Shown here piece by piece: positions 6,948 to 12,872 of a DNA stretch of 12,872 nucleotides (position 1 is its first letter; each line of letters starts with the position of its first letter). The notes under the pieces are model-generated. The model ran no database searches. It was not told the DNA's origin and saw only the letters and a list, made by a program, of their open reading frames with translations. Source of the stretch: Nitrospiraceae bacterium UBA6898 (GTDB taxonomy: Bacteria; Nitrospirota; Thermodesulfovibrionia; Thermodesulfovibrionales; UBA6898); contig DKBO01000163.1 in NCBI GenBank assembly GCA_002448975.1, positions 5,511-18,382 on the forward strand, given 5' to 3'. The position numbers were made by a program, and so were the translations under genes.

Positions 6948-8008
6948 AGATCGTCCACCGCCTGTATCTCGCCGATTTCTTCAAACTCCTTCTCCTGATC
7001 GCCTGCGGCCTCTCTCTTCTCGCCAGTCTTATCGACCTGATCGGGAATATTGACGAATTTCTGCCGAGCAAGCCTTCGATCGGGTCCCTGGTTCTCTACG
7101 CGGGCTTTAACTTCCCGAAATTTTTCCTGTATCTCCTTCCCATGTCGGTGCTCATCTGCAGCCTCTTCACCTTCAGCCAGGCAGCAAGAAGAAAGGAAAT
7201 AATCGCCATCAAGGCAGCCGGTGGCAGACTGCGGATGCTTTACCGGCCCTTTGTGATCAGCGGTGTGCTCATCAGCATGGGGGCATTTTTCATCAGCGAG
7301 GTCGTAGCTCCTGATTTTTCGACGCGCGCTGCGGAGCTGAGGACAAGGCTGGAAGGCAGAGGGAAGATGACCGTTCTTTCTTCCGGTGATCTCTGGATCA
7401 AGGACAAAAAGGGAAATCCGGTAAAAATAGCGCTCTATGTTCCGGACAGGAAAGTGGCACGCGGCGTCATCATCTTCGTGCAGGGAGAGACCTTCCTGAA
7501 ACAGACGATCACTGCGAAGAAGGCTACGTGGGATGCAGGGCGATGGGTCCTCGAAGACGTGACCGTACTAACGCATGAAACGGGGAAAAGCGAGGAGCTG
7601 GGAAATATGGAGTATCGCGATCTCGATTCTCCCGACATATTCTCGCGGGAGATGAAAACGTCGGGCGAAATGGGGATAGCAGAGCTCTACCGTTACATCC
7701 AACGGCTCAGGGCAGCCGGTTTCCACAACATCAAGCTCTTCGTCGACCTGCATGCCAAGGTCTCCTTCCCGCTGATCAATGTCTTCATGATGTTCCTGGG
7801 CATTTCGCTTGCCGGCAGGGCAAAGATGAACAGCGGCCTGTTCACTGCCGGCATGGGTCTGGGTGTCAGCCTTCTTTACTGGTTCGGCTATACCTTTTCC
7901 CTCTCGATCGGGTATGCAGGCATTGTACCGCCGTTTCTGGCTGCATGGGCAGTGCCGTTTGTCTTCGGGTCATTTGCCCTCTATCTGCTCGCGACCATGC
8001 CGGAGTAG
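6944..8008 (+). CDS. lptG: LPS export ABC transporter permease LptG
   Basis: 354 aa, second YjgP/YjgQ family permease. It has the same plan as LptF: MKIVHRLYLADFFK at the N-terminus, membrane helices at about 11-31, 53-80 and 100-120 with the coupling segment RRKEIIAIKAAGG between helices 2 and 3, a periplasmic beta-jellyroll region (about 125-265, with SSGDLWIKD and the strand GRWVLEDVTVL), and three C-terminal helices. It would work with LptF and the LptB ATPase, which is not in this window. The GTG start at 6944 overlaps the lptF stop by 4 bp (GTGA) and has AAGGG about 10 nt upstream; the frame is open further upstream (to 6881) but that part overlaps lptF and does not look like the family N-terminus. 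Order lptF-lptG is the common one. Confidence 0.93.
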   Translation: MKIVHRLYLADFFKLLLLIACGLSLLASLIDLIGNIDEFLPSKPSIGSLVLYAGFNFPKFFLYLLPMSVLICSLFTFSQAARRKEIIAIKAAGGRLRMLYRPFVISGVLISMGAFFISEVVAPDFSTRAAELRTRLEGRGKMTVLSSGDLWIKDKKGNPVKIALYVPDRKVARGVIIFVQGETFLKQTITAKKATWDAGRWVLEDVTVLTHETGKSEELGNMEYRDLDSPDIFSREMKTSGEMGIAELYRYIQRLRAAGFHNIKLFVDLHAKVSFPLINVFMMFLGISLAGRAKMNSGLFTAGMGLGVSLLYWFGYTFSLSIGYAGIVPPFLAAWAVPFVFGSFALYLLATMPE

Positions 8009-8093
8009 CGATTGTCCCCCATGATGAGCCTTTCATTCCCGGGATAGCAGACAAGCATGATCACGTGCGGCACCCCTGCCGGCGTGCCGGCTG

Positions 8094-8951
8094 CTAAGCT
8101 CTGTCCGCGATATGCTTCGTAACGTATTCCCGGTAACGTCTGCGCAATGCTCCGGTTACGGCACCGATATCATACCGCATGTCTTCGATCTGCGCTACCG
8201 GCATGATCTCGCTGGTCGTGTTCGTAAAGAACACCTCTGAGGCCCGGAAGATATCCTCCGGTAGATATCTGCCTTCCTCCACGGGAATGCCGTCCTTTTC
8301 GGCCATGCCTATGACCAGTTCCCGCGTGATGCCGTCAAGCACGCCCACCTCGGCCGAGGGTGTGCAGAGAACACCGCCCCGCACAAAGAAGATGTTGCAT
8401 ACGGTCCCCTCGGCGATAAACCCGTCGGCGTTCAGCATGATCGCCTCATAGGCATTGCGCTCCTTTGCCTCTATCTTCGCAAGGATATTGTTCAGAAAGT
8501 TCAGGGACTTTATCTTGGGGTCGAGCGCCGCGATAAGGTTGCGCCGCGTCCGTGCTATGATGAGCTTCACACCCCCGGCATAGAGTTCATCAGGATACTC
8601 CCTGAATTCCTCCGCGATCACCACAAAGGTCGGACGCGGACAGAGTGCGGGGTCAAGCCCGACCGGTCCCTTTCCCCGTGAAACCGAAACGCGGATGTAG
8701 GCGCTCTTCAGCCCGTTTGCCTGCAGAGCCGCATATACCGCATCCGTGATCACCGGGGGCGAGGGTATCTGCAGGCGGATAAGACCGGCAGAGCGGCCAA
8801 GCCTTTCGATATGCCGCCCGAGCATGAAGACCTCGCCGTCATAGGCACGCATGGTCTCATAGATGCCGTCGCCGTACAGGAACCCGTGATCGAACACCGA
8901 GACTACGGCCTCGTGTTCGGGGACAATCCTGTCATTGAGAAAGATCTGCAT
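8094..8951 (-). CDS. Class IV PLP-dependent aminotransferase (branched-chain / D-amino-acid type)
   Basis: 285 aa fold-type IV aminotransferase. The N-terminal VSVFDHGFLYGDGIYETMR block and Arg-rich IERLGRSA segment are typical. Lys148 in PKIKSLNFLNN is the expected Schiff-base lysine for PLP, and Glu181 in GFIAEGTVCNIFFV is the conserved acid near the cofactor; VGVLDGITRELV is the phosphate-binding turn. The family includes branched-chain aminotransferase (IlvE), D-alanine aminotransferase and 4-amino-4-deoxychorismate lyase; size and the SLNFLNNILAK motif favour an IlvE/Dat-like enzyme but do not settle the substrate. The ATG at 8951 has AGGAG about 6-7 nt upstream; the frame extends to 9008 but those extra residues are atypical. 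It converges with lptG and diverges from the GH57 gene. Confidence 0.9.
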   Translation of the reverse strand: MQIFLNDRIVPEHEAVVSVFDHGFLYGDGIYETMRAYDGEVFMLGRHIERLGRSAGLIRLQIPSPPVITDAVYAALQANGLKSAYIRVSVSRGKGPVGLDPALCPRPTFVVIAEEFREYPDELYAGGVKLIIARTRRNLIAALDPKIKSLNFLNNILAKIEAKERNAYEAIMLNADGFIAEGTVCNIFFVRGGVLCTPSAEVGVLDGITRELVIGMAEKDGIPVEEGRYLPEDIFRASEVFFTNTTSEIMPVAQIEDMRYDIGAVTGALRRRYREYVTKHIADRA

Positions 8952-9004
8952 TGCTGACTCCTGGTTCATAAGCTTTCGTATCATCACATTTTGACGGCCT
9001 AATA

Positions 9005-9014
9005 GCAAGCTTGC
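9005..9014. promoter_or_regulatory. Palindrome in the aminotransferase/GH57 divergent spacer
   Basis: GCAAGCTTGC is a perfect 10-bp palindrome in the 96-bp spacer between the divergent genes. TTGACG at 8991-8996 (+ strand) resembles a -35, but no good -10 follows at standard spacing. The palindrome could be an operator; a short palindrome like this can also be chance. Confidence 0.2.
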
Positions 9015-9047
9015 CTGTAAAGGAGGTATTGGGTATCATTACATACG

Positions 9048-10652
9048 GTGAAAAGAAGCGCGGCTTCAGCAACACAGGGTGATCTCCTTCTCGTCCTCCA
9101 TGCACATCTCCCGTATGTCAGGTATCCGGAGCATGAAAATCATCTCGAGGAGGCTTGGCTGCATGAAGCGATGCTGGAATCGTATATTCCCCTTATCCGG
9201 GTCCTTGAGGACCTTCTGAACGATGGTGTTGACTTCAGGCTCACCCTTTCGCTTACACCATCTCTTCTGGAAATGCTGGATGACAAGCTTCTGATGAAAC
9301 GTTTTCAACGGTACCTTGAAAGCCGTATAGACCTTGCGGAGAAGGAACGCTTCAGGACAAGGAACGACCAGGCTCTCGCCCCCCTGGCCCGGATGTACCA
9401 TAAGCGGTTCCTTGAGGTCCGGCATTTCTTCGACCGCACCTGCAAAGGAAACCTTATCCCTGCGTTCCGCTCACTCGGGCGTTCGGGAAAGATCGAATGC
9501 ATCACCAGTGCCGCAACGCATGCGTTTCTTCCCCTGCATATGTCGGAGCCGGCAACCCTGCGAGGGCAGATAGGTCTCGGGTTCAGCACCTTTCAGCGGC
9601 ATTTCGGAAAACAGCCTTCGGGCATGTGGCTTCCGGAATGCGGTTATGCACCGGGGCTGGACGCCTACACGAGGGCGGCAGGTGCCGGATACGTGTTTCT
9701 CGAAAGCCATGGCGTGCTCAACGCCGTGCCCAGGCCAAAAAAAAGTATCTATCGTCCGGTCAGGACACCTGCCGGGCTAATTGTGTACGCGCGCGACGCA
9801 CAGTCATGCGCGCAGGTATGGAGCTCACGGGGAGGGTATCCCGGGAATGCTGTCTACCGCGATTTCTATCGCGATATCGGCTTTGACCTTGACGATACCT
9901 ATATAGAGCCCTATCTCCCCGGCGGGGTCAGGACCTTCACAGGCATGAAATATTACCGGGTGACCGGAAAAACAGGACGTAAAGAACCCTATCTCCCTGA
10001 ACAGGGTCTGCAACAGGCGGCGCGCCACGCAGAGCATTTCCTGCAGGCACGGAGCGCGCAGGTTCTGTCCCTCAGAAATACCCTCCGGATACGGCCGGTC
10101 ATTACCGCCGCATTCGACGCCGAACTTTTCGGCCACTGGTGGTATGAAGGGCCGGAATGGCTGCGCGGCGTACTGGGAAGCCCCTCCTCAAGACACCGCA
10201 CCTGCAGGTTCATAACCCCGTCCGAATATATCGCAGAGCACAATGCATTCGAGACCGTAAGCCCGTCTGCTTCGAGCTGGGGCAGAAATGGCTTCCACGA
10301 GGTCTGGCTTGCTCCGGCAAACAGCTGGATATACCGGCACCTGAAGAAAGCTGCGGGGACCCTGTCACGGCTCAGCAGAGAGTACGGAACTGCCACCGGC
10401 GTTTTCGCGCGCGCCCTGAACCAGGCAGCGCGCGAACTCCTGCTCGCGCAGGCGAGCGACTGGCCGTTCATGATGAAGACGGAAACTGCCGCCGGCTTTG
10501 CAGAGGCTACGTTCCGGGAGCATATGGGTAACTTCTTTGATCTCTGCAAAGAGGTCTCGGCAGGCACGGTCCGTGAGGACCATCTGATCTTGCTCGAGCT
10601 GAAGAGCCCGCTCTTCAGGGAAATTGATTTCAGGACTTTTGCAGGGAAGTGA
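9048..10652 (+). CDS. Glycoside hydrolase family 57 1,4-alpha-glucan branching enzyme
   Basis: 534 aa. The N-terminal catalytic domain begins with LLLVLHAHLPYVRYPEHEN (His18 and His20; GH57 motif 1). Motif 3, GMWLPECGY, carries the probable nucleophile Glu197, and AAFDAELFGHWWYEGPEW carries the probable acid/base Asp357. The C-terminal DUF1957-type helical domain (about 400-525, with SSWGRNGFHEVWL and LLLAQASDWPFMM) marks the branching-enzyme subgroup, which forms alpha-1,6 branches in glycogen-like polymers in the cytoplasm. No signal peptide. Length fits the TK1436-like group (about 520-560 aa). The start is a GTG; an AGGAGG lies at 9021-9026, 21 nt upstream, which is too far for normal use, and no in-frame start lies between. 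A stop at 9018-9020 bars extension further upstream. No other glycogen gene is in the window. Confidence 0.9.
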   Translation: MKRSAASATQGDLLLVLHAHLPYVRYPEHENHLEEAWLHEAMLESYIPLIRVLEDLLNDGVDFRLTLSLTPSLLEMLDDKLLMKRFQRYLESRIDLAEKERFRTRNDQALAPLARMYHKRFLEVRHFFDRTCKGNLIPAFRSLGRSGKIECITSAATHAFLPLHMSEPATLRGQIGLGFSTFQRHFGKQPSGMWLPECGYAPGLDAYTRAAGAGYVFLESHGVLNAVPRPKKSIYRPVRTPAGLIVYARDAQSCAQVWSSRGGYPGNAVYRDFYRDIGFDLDDTYIEPYLPGGVRTFTGMKYYRVTGKTGRKEPYLPEQGLQQAARHAEHFLQARSAQVLSLRNTLRIRPVITAAFDAELFGHWWYEGPEWLRGVLGSPSSRHRTCRFITPSEYIAEHNAFETVSPSASSWGRNGFHEVWLAPANSWIYRHLKKAAGTLSRLSREYGTATGVFARALNQAARELLLAQASDWPFMMKTETAAGFAEATFREHMGNFFDLCKEVSAGTVREDHLILLELKSPLFREIDFRTFAGK

Positions 10653-10680
10653 CCTGTACCGAACCACCTGCAGGCAGACG

Positions 10681-11589
10681 CTACGAGAGAAGTTTCGTAA
10701 ACGGATAGGATTTCAGGTAGGTGAGAAATTCGTCCACGGCATGCGAGGATACCGCACCCTTGTTGGTGATCAGAGAGAATTCCCTGATCATTTTCTGCTC
10801 TTTTATCTTGAGGAGGCTGAGCGTTCCGTATTTGCTTTCCTTCCGTGCCGCCCAACGAGAGACGATAGATATCCCCAGCCCGTTCTCGACCGCTTCCTTG
10901 ATCGCCACCGTGCTGCCGAGCACCATGGATATTTTCATCTCCTGCGGCGCAATGCCATGCATCGCGAGAAACTTCTCGATCATCTGACGCGTGCCGGAAC
11001 CGCCTTCCCGGAAGATGAACGGCTCCTTCGTAAGCTCGCTGACCGAGATATCCTTTTTCTTCGCCCATGGGTGATATGAAGGGACAATAAGTACGAGTTC
11101 GTCCGAAAGGATCTTTTCAACGATCATCTTCTGACGCGTAACCTCGCCTTCGACCAGGCCAAGGTCAATATTGCCGGAGTTGAGGAGTTCAACCACACGT
11201 TTGGTATTGCCGACCAGGAGGTGGATCTTGATCTTCGGATGGGTCTTTTTGAAATCCGTGATGACCACGGGAAGGACGTAATTGCCGATGGTCGAGCTTG
11301 CGCCGATGCTGATGCTGCCTTTGACGAGCCCGGTGAGCTCACCGATCACCTTCTCTGCATTCGCATACAGGCTCAGAATCTCCTTGGCATACTTATACAG
11401 CACTTCACCTGCCGGCGTAAGCGTCACGGTACTGCTGGACCGGTCGAAGAGTTTTGTTTCATAGATTTCCTCGAGTGCCTGGATCTGGAGACTGACAGCC
11501 GGCTGGGTGAGATGAATAATCTCGGATGTCTTCGAAAAGCTTTTCGTCTCAGCTACCGTACAGAACACCTTGAGTTTGTGATCTTCCAT
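10681..11589 (-). CDS. LysR-type transcriptional regulator
   Basis: 302 aa. An N-terminal winged helix-turn-helix (about residues 1-62: KLKVFCTVAETKSFSKTSE, then LTQPAVSLQIQALEE as recognition helix and TLTPAGEVLY as wing) is joined by a linker helix to a two-lobe periplasmic-binding-protein-like effector domain (about 90-295: GSISIGASSTIGNYVLP, VVELLNSGNIDLGLVEG, PFIFREGGSGTR, AVENGLGISIVS). It belongs to the CysB/CbbR-like LysR group; the sequence style recalls the subgroup annotated as selenium-metabolism-associated, but I cannot confirm that. AAAGGAG lies 4-5 nt before the ATG. The start is only about 24 nt after the 3' end of rnpB on the same strand, so readthrough from rnpB is likely. 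It converges with the GH57 gene (28-bp gap). Its effector and targets are unknown. Confidence 0.95.
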   Translation of the reverse strand: MEDHKLKVFCTVAETKSFSKTSEIIHLTQPAVSLQIQALEEIYETKLFDRSSSTVTLTPAGEVLYKYAKEILSLYANAEKVIGELTGLVKGSISIGASSTIGNYVLPVVITDFKKTHPKIKIHLLVGNTKRVVELLNSGNIDLGLVEGEVTRQKMIVEKILSDELVLIVPSYHPWAKKKDISVSELTKEPFIFREGGSGTRQMIEKFLAMHGIAPQEMKISMVLGSTVAIKEAVENGLGISIVSRWAARKESKYGTLSLLKIKEQKMIREFSLITNKGAVSSHAVDEFLTYLKSYPFTKLLS

Positions 11590-11612
11590 GGCTCTCCTTT
11601 ACCTCTCTGTCC

Positions 11613-12043
11613 TGACTATCTGCCGAAGCAGTCCGTAAGCCGAGTTCTGTCATCCCGAAGATCGGGACGGTAGTCATTCATCTCAGCCCCGGCCTTTCAG
11701 CCGGGATCATGCGGCCTAACCCGTTCTGTCTCCCGAAAAGGGATTTGAGGGGGCACCTCTCATAACAGAACCTATTTGGCCTTGCTCCAGGCGGGGTTTA
11801 CCAAGCTGCCCGGTCGCCCGTGACACTGGTGAGCTCTTACCTTCCGCCATGACAGCGGATCCGCCGGAGGCGGACACCTTTTCACCCGTTCCCTTGTACA
11901 GGGTGGTTTCCCTTTCTGTGGCACTTTCCTTCCCGTTGCCGGGACTCCGTGTTACGGAGCGCCTTGCCCTGTGGAGCTCGGACTTTCCTCCCATGATGCG
12001 CATCTGCGTTCCATGGGCGACTACCTGGACTGCTCCGGCAGTC
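11613..12043 (-). ncRNA. rnpB: RNase P RNA, bacterial type A
   Basis: About 430 nt catalytic RNA that, with RnpA protein, removes 5' leaders from pre-tRNAs. On the - strand the universal 5' block GAGGAAAGTCCGAGCTCC (around 11995-11978), the GGTAAGAGCTCACC and GGTAAACCCC/GGAGCAAGGCCAAATAGG blocks (the latter includes the L15 loop that binds tRNA CCA), and the 3' block ACAGAACTCGGCTTAC (around 11653-11638) are all present in the right order. The ends are set by P1: 12041-12027 pairs with 11634-11620 over 15 bp with one G-U. The exact termini are estimates. AT-rich DNA upstream contains a TATAAT (12066-12061), which would place the start a few nt before P1, but no good -35 is seen. No terminator separates it from the LysR gene. 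Tandem hairpins at about 11843-11874 look like an insertion. Confidence 0.96.
11843..11874 (-). repeat. Tandem small hairpins inserted in rnpB
   Basis: On the - strand a perfect 6-bp hairpin TCCGCC-TCC-GGCGGA (11874-11860) is followed directly by a second hairpin with stem TCCGC/GCGGA and a 7-nt loop (about 11859-11843). They sit between GGTGAAAAGGTG and AGGTAAGAGCTCACC, blocks that are nearly adjacent in E. coli RNase P RNA as I recall it. The first unit differs by one loop base from the hairpin at 4701-4715. Confidence 0.45.
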
Positions 12044-12108
12044 TATAATTAGTTTTAATAATTATATAATAAAATCTTTCGCTTTGGGAAGTCTTTTGGG
12101 GTCTTCGG

Positions 12109-12834
12109 CTATACCTGCCCTGCGGGTCTCTCTTCTTCATAGTACAGAATTCTGTGGCACTGCGGACATTGGATAAGGTCTTCGTTCTTCCGGATCTCCA
12201 CAAAAAGCTGGGGAGGGATATTCATGTTGCAGCCGAGGCAGATTTCCTGGTCAGCCCTGACCATGGCCATGCCATTGCCCCTTTTCAGGAGTGCGAGATA
12301 GGTCGCATAGATGTCGGGCTCAAGCTGGGATACGATCTTTGCCCTTTCTTCCTTAAGCACGGTCAGTTCCTGATCGAGCCGGGACACCTCGGCATCAAGT
12401 TCCTTTTTGAAGGCCTGTATTTTTTCCTCTTCGGCCCTCACGCACTTTTCCCGTGCTGATATCTCCTTTTCCACGGTTTCCATCTCATCCATGAGTGTCA
12501 GGATCTGCTCTTCAATGTTGCCAATCTCTTTTTCAGAGACCTCGATCTCCTTCAGATGCGCCTGGTATTCTTTATTGGTCTTGAGATCAGATGCGCGGTT
12601 CTTCATCTTCGCGATCTTCTCCTGGGTCTCCGTCAGGGTTGATTCCCTCTCCTTTTTTTTCTTTGCAAGGGCAGTCGCCTTCTGACGGATCTTCTCGAGT
12701 TCTGCCTTGGCATTTCTGAGGGGTTCGTCTACTTCATTGACGCGAAGCGGGACTTTGTCGATGAATCTCCGCTTTTCCAGGATGGCGGTGTCTGTCAGTT
12801 GCAGCTGAACAAGACGTTTCAAGTATTCCTGCAC
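12109..12834 (-). CDS. C4 zinc-ribbon coiled-coil protein (COG1579 type)
   Basis: 241 aa. Residues about 5-175 are a long heptad-rich, Glu/Lys-rich coiled-coil hairpin (for example KIRQKATALAKKKKERES and EIEVSEKEIGNIEEQI). The C-terminus is a zinc ribbon with Cys199 and Cys202 (CLGC) and Cys223 and Cys226 (CPQC), followed by HRILYYEE. This is the COG1579 architecture, related to Helicobacter HP0958/FlgZ; suggested roles include nucleic-acid binding and chaperone functions, and no general function is settled. GGAGG at 12843-12839 lies 4 nt before the GTG at 12834; a TTG at 12837 is possible but almost touches the Shine-Dalgarno. The gene starts 16 nt after the 3' end of a tRNA and ends about 65 nt before rnpB, all on the same strand. 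Confidence 0.9.
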   Translation of the reverse strand: MQEYLKRLVQLQLTDTAILEKRRFIDKVPLRVNEVDEPLRNAKAELEKIRQKATALAKKKKERESTLTETQEKIAKMKNRASDLKTNKEYQAHLKEIEVSEKEIGNIEEQILTLMDEMETVEKEISAREKCVRAEEEKIQAFKKELDAEVSRLDQELTVLKEERAKIVSQLEPDIYATYLALLKRGNGMAMVRADQEICLGCNMNIPPQLFVEIRKNEDLIQCPQCHRILYYEEERPAGQV

Positions 12835-12850
12835 CAATCCTCCAGAGCTG

Positions 12851-12872
12851 TGGTGGGCCCACCAGGACTCGA
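12851..12872 (-). tRNA. 3' end of a tRNA gene with encoded CCA (rest outside window)
   Basis: Read on the - strand from the window edge: TCGAGT (T-loop), CCTGG (3' half of the T stem, 12866-12862), TGGGCCC (3' acceptor strand, 12861-12855), discriminator A (12854) and CCA (12853-12851). The lengths 5-7-1-3 match a tRNA exactly. The predicted 5' acceptor strand is GGGCCCA. The anticodon is outside the window, so the amino acid is unknown; Lys or Ile would be guesses. It also explains a 14-bp palindrome at 12851-12864. Confidence 0.85.

Noticed and set aside
8078..8091. Hairpin GCCGG-CGTG-CCGGC between convergent lptG and the aminotransferase gene, considered as a bidirectional terminator
   Set aside because: The stem is only 5 bp and no T-tract follows on either strand.
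9989..11068. 359-codon frame on the - strand overlapping the GH57 gene and the LysR gene
   Set aside because: It lies antisense to GH57 and in another frame of LysR, both of which have clear family motifs. Its protein is Arg/Ser/Pro-rich without any recognisable domain.
11655..11669. TCCCGA-AGA-TCGGGA palindrome in rnpB as a second inserted element
   Set aside because: A hairpin at this position, just before the ACAGAA-CTCGGCTTAC block, is usual in bacterial RNase P RNAs, so an insertion need not be invoked.
12851..12864. 14-bp palindrome TGGTGGGCCCACCA as an operator site
   Set aside because: It is fully explained by the acceptor end and CCA of a tRNA gene on the - strand.

Overview
The window looks like chromosomal DNA of a Gram-negative (diderm) bacterium with moderately high G+C. 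It carries both LptF and LptG, a signal-peptide-bearing outer-membrane porin and a two-component system. The gene mix and protein styles (C4 zinc-ribbon protein beside rnpB, GH57 branching enzyme, CysB-type LysR regulator) suggest Nitrospirota or a deltaproteobacterium-like lineage. That placement is an impression from gene content, not a phylogenetic result.

Left part, + strand (1-2950): the 3' end of a PAP2-family membrane phosphatase overlaps an OmpR-type response regulator, which overlaps its histidine kinase, which abuts a DUF167 (YggU-like) gene. This is a tightly packed operon. A small exported protein of unknown function follows.

Porin block, - strand (3169-4883): a porin gene with a GTG start and a strong Shine-Dalgarno, a near-perfect Rho-independent terminator, and a leader of about 180 nt running from a candidate TTGACA/TATAAT promoter and containing a small hairpin. 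A 0.5-kb AT-rich region separates it from the next, divergent genes.

Envelope block, + strand (5093-8008): a cytosolic TPR protein, then lptF and lptG overlapping by 4 bp (GTGA). LptF and LptG form the inner-membrane permease of the LPS export machine.

Metabolic block (8094-10652): a class IV PLP aminotransferase (- strand) diverges from a GH57 alpha-glucan branching enzyme (+ strand).

Right part, all - strand, reading from the right edge: the last 22 nt of a tRNA gene with encoded CCA, a C4 zinc-ribbon coiled-coil protein (COG1579 type), type-A RNase P RNA (rnpB), and a LysR regulator starting about 24 nt after the RNase P RNA. A tRNA and the RNA of its own processing enzyme therefore lie on the same strand about 0.8 kb apart.

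No CRISPR array, transposase, phage gene or obvious new multi-gene defence or biosynthetic system is visible. The points most worth a second look are the tRNA/zinc-ribbon/rnpB/LysR arrangement, a tandem-hairpin insertion in rnpB, the long porin leader, the G8 tract before the TPR gene, and the misplaced Shine-Dalgarno of the GH57 gene.
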